64,000 nucleotides of DNA from Nilaparvata lugens. Lineage: Eukaryota > Arthropoda > Insecta > Hemiptera > Delphacidae. The stretch spans positions 67,335,883 to 67,399,882 of the forward strand of contig NC_052504.1 in NCBI RefSeq assembly GCF_014356525.2, in the 5' to 3' direction. Every line of letters starts with the position of its first letter. Position 1 is the stretch's first letter. Below, piece after piece: positions 1-12,700 of this stretch. A program made the position numbers and the translations under genes. Under the pieces are notes generated by a model. That model ran no database searches. It was given only the letters and a program-made list of their open reading frames with translations, and was not told the origin of the DNA.

Positions 1-3000
1 TTTTTTGCTTCTTGAGTTATGCAAAGCAACAGAATACAATACATAAAACATATTTCAAATACTGTACTTGTCAATCCCAAAATTCTTATCACAACATAGT
101 ATCAACAGTGCAAAGGAAGTTGTGTTACAGAGTTAGAGAAATATGTGATATCGTCATTATATCGTCATATTGTGTATTACGGGTACAGTTTTATATTAGA
201 TTTATTTGTAACAGAAATTTATACTCAAACCGTACTGTATACTCTTCATTAAACGTTTGAATAAAAATAGTAACTAGTGGCAGGACACACAATAAGCTTC
301 GGTTGACGTGTGAGGCTCTTTGAATCCGTCCCTTCAAAACATTAACTAGTGACAAATCACGTCACCAAACCACTGGAATCTTCTCATAAAACATCTGTAT
401 TGGTTATAGAAGAAAGAGTTTGATCTTACAACTTTGCCTGTGAAATTCTTCAGCCATGAAACTTTGCAACATTGATTCATTCTTCATTACAGTACAAGAA
501 CTCGTTGATGATAAATGTTGGCAATGAGGATTTGCTTGTCAAACGGGACATGTCAGGGAAGCATGATTCGAGAACAATAATAACTTCCACAGTCGAATTA
601 TCACATCATTATTTCTTATCTCTGACATTTCCGACATTTTCAAATTGTGAGATGTCTTAATTAATAAGGCACAATTTGATGGTGTATGGTGTAAAGCCCT
701 TGAGCTTTCTTCGTTTTATATGGTACCGTACCCGTATTTAACAGTTTTATTTATAAATAACCGCACTCTAAACATCAAATAAAACTGTAATATAAGCAAC
801 TCATTCACAATTTGTAATATAATTATATCTTTGCTTTCTAAAAATAGCATGTATTTCATTGATATTCATGCACCTACAATTCAATGTTTTACCCTCTTTG
901 TTCCATTATTAGGCAATGGAAATATATTTTATTCTGAATATTTATTTTGATAAAGCCGTGTTAATTCATAAACTACTGTGGTATTACTGGAGATTTGTTC
1001 TTGTATCAAGTCTCCTTCGAGAATACAGATTCATCGTTTTTCAAAGGCCTATTATTTTTTCCTATTTATTTTGAAACGATGTAGTGAAGGCTAATAGATA
1101 TTCCATGGTCACCTCCATCTGTTCTTCATTGTTATTCACTCTGATCTGGTTTACTATTTACTCATTGGTATTTTGATGTTTCGCTAGAGAAAACGCATTG
1201 TGTAGTTTTTACGAGTTCTTTGAATGGTTTGTGTAGTGATTTGGGCAATGGTCTGTGTACTGTTTAGTTTGGGGAATATTGTCGGAAAGCTTCTGGCAGT
1301 TCAGCCTACTTCCGGCTAATTGTGGGATATTTAAATCTATTTTCAGTCTGAACGCCTCGTTTACGCATAAACTGATTCCGACCCAATGGCCTGATTCTAT
1401 TTAGTCAAACTGAAAGTTCAAAATAGGTATAAATTCCTACTGGAAGATTCATGATCTTATGAGCATCAGATGTCTGTATCAATTGTGGGATGTCTGTGTC
1501 ACAATTGAATATATAATTACAAAAGTACCATAATTATGAATTTTGTTTGAACATACTAATTTTTAAGCAGTGCCAGTAGAAATCTAAACTATAAATCATA
1601 GAAACATTGAGAAACTGCCTATAACAACAATTTGAAAAAATGCCTTGATTGAAGAATTTCAATTTACTCTTTATCATTGCTGTTATTGAATTATTCAATT
1701 GCAATTCATTATCACATTGGATTGGTTGATTGTAAAGTGATGAATCTACCAATCTATTGAAAAATATTTTAAAATATGTCAATGAATATTAAGTTTTCAT
1801 TTACTTTTCACATGTTAAATTCTAGCGCTATAAAAATTCACCGATTTTTCCATGTTTCTAATTGGGAAGTAGCGATTAAGTATGAATAGGAAGGAAAACA
1901 GTTACTATCAGCTATCACTTAACAATGCACTTAATTTTCAGAGAAGCCTACTATGAAAGGCTCTAAGGCTGCTATACCTACCTATATATCGCCATCCTCG
2001 TTCAGTTTGGCCTAGAAACTCGGAATTGATTTCCCACGATACTGATACTGATCGTTCAAGTTGAATCAATTTACTTTTCTGTCCATTTATGAAGGTTTAA
2101 AAACTTAAACCTTGAATACCTTCCTACTTTTTATCTAGAAATGTTGAATGCGATCAATCCTATTTCTAATGTCAACATTTCATACAACCACTTGAGTTTT
2201 TGTTGCTGATGCAGGATAAGGTTGGCATTTCCATTTTCCAATTCCATAAAAATAATTATTTGCTTTTCCGCTTATACAGTAGATTTTGGTAACAAAACCA
2301 GAGACTCCGGTTTTACAATGATCCAAAGATTCGTTTGATGAATCACAATTTTATAAATATAAGCAACTAATGAAAAATTTAAAATCTGTATTTCTATTTT
2401 TTCAACGAATTACCAGAATTTCCAAGTACTTTTTAATTTCTCACGTACAGCCCACTTATAGACTCAGAATATATCGATATTGAAACGCCATCAAATAAAT
2501 CATAGATTTCCATTCGCTGTATAACAGTTTTCACTCATGCAAATTTCTCTGTTTGTTTCAATGACCTCGATCAGTCACGTGATTTTCTGTTTACATAGTG
2601 AGTGACATAGCCAACACTATTTGTGTTAATGTCCTCCATTCAAGTCTATTTTTATCCTCTGTGTAATTATATTGTTTGCTAAATATTAATGGCTAATATT
2701 AATTGCTTAAATATTAGCTTCAATACTTGAGCCTGAATTCAGTGAATGTGAATCAACAGGAAGCAATTCAATTTAGTGAAATTGGACTATTATTCGAGCT
2801 ATAATTGGAGTAGTAGTCTAAATGTATCAGCCTGAGAAATGACTGGTTAAAAATAAGTAAGCAAAAATTCTTCTTCTCTGATTAACTTTGTATTCATAGA
2901 AATTGGTCATTATTTTGTTCGTACAAGGTACAACCACCCATGCACCCACCCTTCCAATCTTAATTGCTTGCTTCATTTGACCTCCTACTTCCCCTTAACC

Positions 3001-3085
3001 GTACTATTCTAATTATGAATATTCATCATTTTGTCAACCTCTATACCTAGGTAAAACATATTATTTCGTTTTCCTTTTGTTTCAG
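1..3085. other. Non-coding flank or 5' intron of the sugar transporter
   Basis: AT-rich sequence with only short random open frames and no recognisable protein. One or more untranslated exons of the transporter may lie here or off the window. A CACGTG E-box overlaps a TCAGT word near 2571-2580, not enough to call a promoter. Confidence 0.5.
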
Positions 3086-3175
3086 ACTTTGGAGCTCTGG
3101 TAGAAAAAAATTGAAGCTGAAAATTGTTAAGTGCTACTGCTGCTAGGCTGCTGTTGAAATGCCCGGAGTCGGAAG
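3086..3175 (+). CDS. Sugar transporter exon: 5' UTR plus first 5 codons
   Basis: A pyrimidine-rich acceptor ending TTTGTTTCAG precedes 3086. The ATG is at 3160 and encodes MPGVG plus one base. The donor is gtaagt at 3176. Because the exon has an acceptor, at least one untranslated exon must lie further upstream; I could not place it. Confidence 0.7.
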
Positions 3176-6100
3176 TAAGTAGTGATTGTTTTAGGCCATC
3201 ACCTGTTTACCAAAGAAGTGTGACTATGATGAAATGATGGAGGTATTGTTTTGATTGGTTATCGAACCTCTGTGCCAGTTTGTTACAAGTGATTTTGAAG
3301 CTGGTAGTTAGTACTAATTTAGTTAGCCTTACCGATGAGCTAATCATACCTCTAAAATGATTGTCGATTTCAAGATTTTATACTCAATATCAATATTGAA
3401 AAATTATTATCTCAATCAGGAATACCGGTACTTAATTTCTTAATTAGAATGTTTCGAAACTCGGTGAGTTTTCTAATTTACCTGAATTACATTACATTAG
3501 CATACTGACAAAAACAATAAATCACCTATGGGTGATTAGTTAAATTATTGTTTATCGGATGTCATCCAATACCCGTATTGGATGACACCCGATAAACAAT
3601 AATGCCCGAAGAGGCTTTGTATTGGGACTCATTAAAATCTTTCTAATATACATTACATGTCATTCCTAACAGGAGAGTCATTTCCATAAAATGTTATGTT
3701 ATAGAGCCAAAACAGTTGATAATAATGATAGTCTCATACTTCATGTATGACAGTAATTGCTTGGTTATTGTATTGTCTATATAGGATGCAATACCACTGT
3801 ATTAGAGGTGACTATGCCTATATCCAACCAGCGCATTGGAATGCAACATCTCTATTCGAATTACAAGACTCTCTATAAGGTGATTGATAATAGTTATACG
3901 GTAGTTTATTTAATTGCAATTAGTAATGAAATAGTATTTAGGACTCAATCAAATTGATGAGATTTATTATTTATTATCAAGGTTTACTGATTAAGCTTGA
4001 TCTTGAGAAGCAGTTTTTCTCTCTTTTCAATTTAAAAGCTTCAACTAGTTACAAGTTACAAAGTATTTTATTTAAAAATTGTGTTCCGTTTCTCATAAAC
4101 TTATATGCTATATGCTTTTCAATGTTTTACAACTATCAAAAAAGTGTTGAAATAAATTATATATACCATTATAATTATAACCATTCACTTGGCCAGATTG
4201 GCGTGATCAAATTAAAAGGAGTTTCGTGTAATTATTTGCATCACATAGGATCACCAAAAGATCTCGAACTTCACATTATAAACAATATTCTCCTCGTTTA
4301 TTTATGAGTATTTCCTACAAGATATTCAGCTTTGTTTAACATTCAAGTATCAGTTTCAAAAGACAAAATTCTTCAATTTTGTTATTCATCATGAACTGTT
4401 TACTATTAAATCACTTTTTTGTTATTAAATAGAACGACTAGCAGTCAAATTTCTTCAATAAAGGAATTTATTCACTTACTGTGACACCGAGATCTCATTT
4501 ATGGAAGACGCTCTAACAAAAACAGTGATTTAGAAAATAATTCAGTCAATTTTTACGAAGATTTTTTCCAATGTAGCTACAGTATCTTTGAATCATGAAC
4601 AATTAAGAAAACATAAGTGCAAAAATGATAACTAATGTCAGTTTTTTTATTGATCACTAGAAACCTGAAAGTTACTTAAATTTATGCTGAAACTTTGGTG
4701 CCTACTACTATAATTTTTATCGCTCCTGTAGCGTTCATGAGTATTGGCCTAACTCTATTTTTGTTGGAAATCAAGTTAACATGTCATAAAGTGGAAGTAA
4801 TCAATACTTGCTGAGCTTTCAACGGGTCTGTAGGCTAGATTCATCTGAAAACAAACTTATGAGTTGAATGGCGATCAATGTATACTTCATTACGTTTTGT
4901 GTAGTTGAGAAGTTGATATTGTGGTAATTATTCATATTAAATAAAGGACTGGGTGATGCACTTTCAGCAGCTACTAAATCCTTGTATTACGGCAGGTAGG
5001 GTGTTGTATGCTGCACCATGCTTTGTAGATGAGATTCTCGATGCACCGACTTCTCTGCAAGATTTGCATGATGTTCTTGGTAGAGTCAAAGAGAATAAGG
5101 CACCCGAGGAGGACCAAATAACTTATGAATTCTTCAAGCACGCATCAGGAGATTTCTTGGGAAAACTGGTGGATTTGAAATGGCCTGCTAGAATATTCTG
5201 TCATACCAGAGAACTTCAAGGAATCAATAATATATCCTATCTTCAAGAAAGGAAACAGTAATAAAGCAGCAAACTGAAGGGGCATATCTTTTGGTAATAC
5301 AGTGGGCAAGCTGTTTGCTGGGACACTGCTGGATAGGATGCAAAAATGGATTACTCACAACAACATTTTGAGGGAGTTCCAGGCTGGGTTCAGGAGGTCA
5401 TATTCCACCGTCGACAATGTATTTAATCTAATGAGCATCATAAACATCAAGTTAAGTGGAAGAGGAAAGAAAGTCTATGCCTTCTTTGTGGACTTCTCTG
5501 CTGCGTTCGACCGAATAGATAGGCATGCCTTGTTCTACAAGCTCACTGAAATTGGAGTGTCACAAAATATGTTGAATGTAATCAGGAACCTATGATGGAT
5601 CAACATCGAGAGTTTGGTGTCAGGAAGGATTGTCAGAGAAGTTTGACACTGGCACAGGCGTTAAGCAGGGTTGTCTGTTGAGCCCCTTACTTTTCTCATT
5701 GTATGTGAATGACTTGGAGGACTACTTGGATGGTGGAATCAGTGTTGGTGGCGTTTGCATAAAACTCTTAGCTTATGCTGATGACATGGTTATTCTTGCT
5801 CCAGATAGAGTGTCGATGAAGAAGATGATTGCCTGCCTGGAAGTGTACTGTGAAAGGTGGAGCCTTCAGGTCAATCTGAACAAGTCCAAAATCATGGTTT
5901 TCAGGAGAGGAGGCAGAGCGAGTAGATATGATGTATGGAAGTATAAGAATGAGCCAATTGAGGTAGTTGGAAATTATACATACCTGAGAGTGAACCTCAC
6001 AACTCAACTATCACTGAAGCATCATTTCAGAGAGAAATCATCTGCAGCAAAGATGGCACTGAATGTGTTCAATAGTCTCTGAACACATAGCAGTGTCCCA

Positions 6101-6640
6101 CTCAAACAGAAGCTTCAGATCTTTGAGGCGGTTTCAAGATCTATAGTCTGCTATGGAGCCCAAATCTGGGGAGGAAGGATGATTGATGAGGTGAATTGAA
6201 TTGAATTGAATTGAATCGCTGCCTTTATTAAAAACCTAGGAGGGTGCAGCCGGCCCTCTCTTACACTTAACCCTCCATACAATTCTAAGTTACAACTAAA
6301 ACAACATCATAAACAATTAACTAAAGTAAAAGAAAACAATAACTTAGAAAACAAATTAACAAGAAAAAAAAATATAAATATAATAATTATATTTAATTTT
6401 TTATTATATTATAACTATTTATAATTATATATAAATATAATAAAAATAAAAAAAAGAGAAAACTTGAACTCCTTTCGAATTTAAGTACATAAAGGGGGTT
6501 ATGCAAAAGGAAGAAGAGAAAAGTGAATACAGTTGAGAATTTTCAGTCCAAATCCATAGATTATTCCGGTAGAAGAAAGGGAAGAAGGGAAAAGAAAGAA
6601 AAGAAAAAGGAAGAGAGAAAGAAGGAAGAAAGAGAGGAAC

Positions 6641-6730
<90 letters not shown>

Positions 6731-9700
6731 CAGACTTGAATTACGGGTTAGGGAGCATTCCAGCCAGGTCCACCACCTCTGATCCACCGCAAGACAGCCG
6801 CGCCGAACCGGCGACGTCCCTCAACTAGCTTCAGCTCAGCAGGCAAAGAATTCCATAAACTACAGGCTGTCACAAGGAACGACTTATTGAACATAACAGT
6901 CCTATGTGTTGGGACAGCCAGCAGATGGGATCCATGCTGCGTTCCTCCACGGCCAAAATCACCCAAGTAACGGTACTCCACTGCCAGATACTTAGGCGTT
7001 CTGGTTTTCAATATCTTATGCAGGAAGCACAAAGCATGATGTGATCTACTCTCACGCAGCTTCATGAGTTCAAGTCTGTTAAAGTATTTGGTCACATGGT
7101 CATCACGTCTCAGGTTGAAGATAAAGCAAACACAATAATTATGTGCACACTGCATCCTCTGCAAAAGTTGAACTGTCATGTCAAGAGTCACAATGTCACA
7201 GTAGTTGAAGATTGGGAAAATCAGAGTCTTGACCAGCATAACCTTTGTTGGAAAGGGAATGAAGTCAGAGATCCTCTTCAATGTCTTGATCCCCCCAATG
7301 ACTCTGTTACAAGACTGAGTCACGTGGCTGGTCCAGTCAAGAGTCCTTGTCATTGTCAGTCCCAAATTTTTCACGTCAGAACTGTATTCCAATTGTATGT
7401 TATTCAATGTTATGTATGGTCCGTTAGCTATGCCAATTGTGTTTAAAAGTCTTGAGTAACCTATCACTATAGATTTCGATTTTGTCTCGTTAATTTTCAG
7501 TCCATTATTCTCAGTCCACTGTACCAAACGAGTCAAGTCAGCATTGACCTCATCAACTGTGATGCCAAAGTCATTTTTCTTGCAGTGTCGGTATATTTGT
7601 AAATCGTCAGCATACAGGTGATGTCTGGTTGTAAGTAGAGTGCTTGTCTCGTCATTTATGTAAATGCTGAACAGTAGAGGACCCAATACCGAACCCTGAG
7701 GAACTCCTCTGTTAACTTCACGCCACCATGAAGAGGCATCCCCAACTCTCACACACTGACACCGACCCCAAAGATAGGACCTCACCCATGCCACAGTGGA
7801 GTTGGAAAAACCTAATTTTCTGAGTTTGTAGAGTAGAGTAGGATGGAAAATACTGTCGAATGCCTTGCTAAAATCTATTAGGACTAGAACTGTTAGCTCT
7901 CTATTATCCATGGCCCTACGGATGTCGTCAGTTACTCTCAGGAGTGCAGAGTTGGTGCTATGACCGCTGCGGAACCCCGATTGAAAGTCATCAATCAATC
8001 CAGAGCCATGGACGAATGTGCTCAATTGGGAGTGAACAATGATTTCCAGAACCCATGACAAGACGGACAATAAGCTAATAAGCCTGTAATCAGATGGAGA
8101 GAGAGGGTTAGGGATCTTGTTCAAGGGGATTACAATGGATGACTTCCAGTCATCAGGAAAAACCGACGTTAAAAGTGAGGTATTGATTAAATGAGTGAGG
8201 AAAGGAAGGATGAGAGGAAGGATAATTTTGATAAATTTGATTGGGATACCATCTTCACCAACAGCATTACTCTTTACTCTATGAACAGCCAAGAAGACCT
8301 CTTGCTCCGTGACATTGGAGAAGTAGAAATCCTCATTTGGATGACAATCAGGCAGAGAGTTGAAGTGAGCACGAGCTTGGTCCAAACTTACAGGGATGTC
8401 AGTGAAGAAATCATTGAGATCATCCAGCGAGTGAGCAACAGTCGGTACCTGCCTCTCCTTGCCAGCCCCAATCTCCTACAGAGCATGCCACAAAGATGAA
8501 GTTGATGATTGCTTTGAGGAGATCAAGTTTCGGTAGAATGTAGCTTTAGAATTTCGAATTTTTTGCTTGCAAGAGTTTCTCAAACGCTTATAATGATTGA
8601 AATCATTGGGGCTTTTTGACACTCTTGCTTTTTTACACCAATAATCTCGATCCCTCATCAGCAGGCGTATCTAATCAGTGAGCCATGGAGCAGGATCCCT
8701 GGTTATTCTATGATTTTTCAAAGGAACATGTTTTTCAAAAAGAGAGATTATATTGTTCAATCTGTTCAAAATGTTCAACATAACATTAACATCGTTAGTA
8801 TGGAATATGTGTAGCCAGTCAAGGTTAATATTCTTATAATCTCTATAAGTGATTATTTTAGGTTTAGGCTTAGGCCTCTTGATATTATAGACAAGGAATA
8901 TCATATCATGTGCAGAAAGGCCTGGAAAAGGGATCTGCCCATGGCACACAGCTGACTTCTTATCAGCAACTGCAATAACATCAAGCAATGTGTCTGAAGT
9001 GGATGTATGGTGCGTAGCTTGGAGAGGCAGCAAGGTCATACCATTCGCAAAAAACATAGTGGTCACTTGTATTTTGTCATGAGTATCAGGTCCAAGTAAG
9101 TCAGTATTGAAGTCACCCATGATAGCCACATGTTCATAGGGCACCATCAGCTCAAGTAGTGCTTCCTCAAATTCTGACATATACCCAATATGAGGCGGCC
9201 TGTAGCAAACTGCTATTAAAATTTTAACTCCATTACACTTTACCTCAAAAAACATGTATTCAGGTCTAGCTGCACGGGAGGTATCAGAGGAAAACTTATG
9301 AACAGGCAACAGAGAACGCTTGACGAACGTGGCAACCCCTCCCCCATTCTTGTGTAACTGGTCATTCCTAATGAGCACATAATCCTTGAGTGCAACAAGT
9401 CTATTAGGGATTGTCGGTTTTAGCCAGGTTTCAGATATAAGAATGATGTCACAATCTTTGCCCTTGAAAGTGTGACTAAATTCATCTATATGGCAGAGAA
9501 GGGATTGCACATTGACATGAGCAACTTTAAGACGATCAGGGAAAGGAGAGACAGCCCGCTTGAGGGCATTGCCGACACTCAGCGCGGCCGCGCCGTCATC
9601 CTGCTGTATAGACAACGAAGCAGCAAGGCAGAAGAGAGGGGTGAAACGGCGAAACAACAAGAAGATACAAAAAAGACACTTACCACATTCATACTGACAC

Positions 9701-12700
9701 ACACACACAAAGAAAGAAATGAGAGAAGAAATATAGAAATCATATGAGATAAAAGAAAAACAAAATCAAGTGAAGAAGTCGAGTGCTATGAACAATAGGA
9801 TAACGCTGTATTAGATGGCCAAGGCGGTTCAGCTCCATTGATACAAGCATACTAATACTGTTAATCAAATACGAGTACCACAGGAATAGCGAATATTGAG
9901 AAGAAAAAAGAAGCAGAAGGCTGAAAACTTAATCAAAATACTGTAATTAGCAAAATAATTAGAGAGAAAAAAAAAATATATATATATACACATACATATA
10001 TTAGGCAACAAACTGCATACTGATAGTGTATGAGTGGTAACTTATTTCCATTGTGACACAGAAAAAAGATAAGATCACCATAAAAACATACATAAACATA
10101 TACTAATATATGATAATAATAATAAAAGAATAAATAGTCGAAAATAATAATAATAATAGAAAAGTGAATAATGTTATCATGTACTCCTGACAAAGAGGTA
10201 AACCCTACCGATTAGGAAGAATTAGAACAGAGAACGGAGGCAACAGATAAGTTAGGCGTAGTCATGATAACGGGATGAGAAAGACAACTAGATCACAATC
10301 ACGTGAGATTCTACTCTTCATTCACACACAGAAATATAATGCAAAAGTAACATCAAGATAATATATGGATTTGACTGAATGTAAAGGTTCTGTTGAAGAG
10401 AAATGTTATACTGAATCATACTTCATTCATCTAGCCGACCAACAATAAAGAGAAATAAAGTCATAAAATTCTAAGAAAAAACAAATAATAATAATAATAA
10501 TAATAATGATAGTAATAATAGTAATTAATGATTCATTGAATGAAATTAAGTGGACAGAGAGTATGAAATATGAAATCAAATAGATATGCTGTATATAGTG
10601 TTAAATAAATGGAACAAATAAATTAAATAAAATCATATCATTAATGGAAATTTAAAACTCAAAGCATAAATACATTTCTCAGACATGGTCGGCTGCACTA
10701 TGCTTTTTACCCTCAGTGTCAGTCCAATAAATAATTCCATCAAAGGACCATACGTTTTTATATCCAAATTTTTCGACCATTGAATTATATAATTGTATTC
10801 TTTGTTGTGTTAAGTCCTCCCTTATAACAACGCCAGTACCCTTGAGCTTTTTCTTCTGAGAGAAAACTGCATACCGTTAACGATAGCTAACGAATTTGAC
10901 AATGATGTTGGGGTGGAGGGGTGTTGGACGCCACGACGGCCAGCCGACGCCCCACGCAATGCGAGCGATCGATGTCTTGCAGCTCGATGTTAACACCCAG
11001 CTTATCTTTACAAACATCGATCACTAGTTGATCAGTATCTTCCTTATTTGCTTCTGGCACTCCAAATATGCCAATACAGTTTCTTCTTTGATACTGCTCT
11101 AAATTATCGGCACGATCAAACGATTGCTTGACTTTCTCATCACTGAGCTTAAGCTGCTCTTTCAACGATGACACTTCTTTTTGAAGATCCACTATTTGAA
11201 GAATAGCAGAGTTCAGAGATGCTGTCAACCCCTCAATGACTAGGGAAGACACGCTGGACACAACGTCTTTAACTAATTTGTTATATACATTGCTGTCATT
11301 TAGAATTCTAAGCACGAAATTGTCCTCAATACCTGAGATAACAGCCGGTGATAAAGGGCGAGCCGGCTCAGAGGCAGAGCCTTGCTTCGAAGTCGTCTGC
11401 TGTGGCACCTTATCTTTCACAGCTGATGAGGACGAATGCGATGATGACGATGACTGCTTATCTGCTTTGCCTGACTGAGAACGAGTCACAGTAGTGTGTT
11501 TTGGTGAATTCATGATTAATTTTCGTTTTAAGACACAATTTGCAGCCACAACACGAAAGTAACAGGAATTATAAACTGACAATTTTATAAAACAAAGAAA
11601 ACTGCACACGATGGTACATATAAAAATTCAAAAATCCAACTTTTAACTAACGAAAATCTATAAAAAACGAGGAGCTCGAACCTGACACAGCCTCTACTCG
11701 GAATCTATCATTATCTGCTCCGGTGGAGAAGGTGCAACGTTTCTTTCTGATAAAGATCTTCAGCTTGCCAGTGTGGGCACCTGTCTACTGCTTGTTCTTG
11801 GAGACAGGAGTGAGGCCACTGCTGCTCTACACGTTGAAGCTGCATCTCAAATACTTGCATCGATGCATGAGGCTGCCTGAACACAGATATCCCAACATAC
11901 TGCTCAGGAAAATCATTGAGGAAAAAGTATTCTGGCATAACAACTGAATCGTTCTGCAAAGGGTGTATGGAGTTCCTGCTGCAGGCGATATTCTAACGTG
12001 CGATATCCAGAAGGTTCTCAACGGTTGATGAGGGGCTGCAGCGCGGGTTCAAGGAAAGATTGATGAGGAGTCACAGATGCTTGATCTATCCACAACTTGC
12101 AGATTTCACCAATTATGTACATCAACCGATCGACTTTGCGCTGGTGAAGTGGTTTTTGAAGGCGAGGACAGAGCTTATTCTGCTGAACAAGTACTTATTT
12201 CGCCGGGAGGTGAGGATCTGCTCGCTCTGCAGCATGAAGGAGGAGGAGGATGTACCGCACTTTATTGCCAGATGCCCTGTACTCGCTGAAATTCGTAGAA
12301 GGCACCTTCAGAAGAGTATCTTGCCTGAAGAGGAGCTGCTGTCACATCTGAATGGACGGGACTGGCAGGCAGTGAGCTGTGAGCCACTACTGCTAGGATA
12401 CCTGGCAGTATAAACACTTCCTGGTTTAGCAATTCAATTTCTAACTTATATGAACTTTTGTGAAAGCATGATTTTTAATTTCTTCTTTATTTGAATGATT
12501 ATTTGCTATTTCTAATCAACTCCCCCAGACGGATCTATGCCATGGGATGAAAACGCCTTCAATGATTTGCTTTGTGTACTGTTTTTTTGTTGATTAATTG
12601 AATAAAGGCCATTTATTATTATTATTATCATATTCGATCATATGATATGAATAAATTTCTTCACAGAATCCACCATGTCGCTACAGATTAACATGACAGA

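Larger units (their letters stand above)
6194..11721 (-). mobile_element. Near-full-length non-LTR retrotransposon (LINE B), 5.5 kb, nested inside LINE A
   Basis: Read on the minus strand it contains a short 5' UTR (11721-11514), ORF1, a long spacer, ORF2 (endonuclease plus RT), a TG-repeat-rich 3' UTR, and a 3' end AATAAAGGCAGCG followed by an (ATTCA)n tail at about 6194-6217. The tetranucleotide GGTG flanks both ends (6190-6193 and 11722-11725), consistent with a short target duplication. Damage is light: one frameshift and one stop in ORF1 and two amber stops in ORF2, suggesting a fairly recent insertion. Confidence 0.9.

Noticed and set aside
2571..2600. TCAGTCACGTG with a following gtgagt, possibly a transporter promoter and mini-exon
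   Set aside because: The implied exon would be about 25 bases and there is no other support.
3954..4307. 117-codon open frame
   Set aside because: Composition is AT-driven (I, N, Y, L), with no family resemblance, no splice context and no repeat copy.
6425..6828. Open frames of CV or HT repeats on both strands
   Set aside because: Translations of a (CA)n microsatellite within the LINE B 3' UTR.
11723..12021. Minus-strand open frames opposite LINE A
   Set aside because: Shadows of the + strand RT C-terminus, which has the recognisable motifs.
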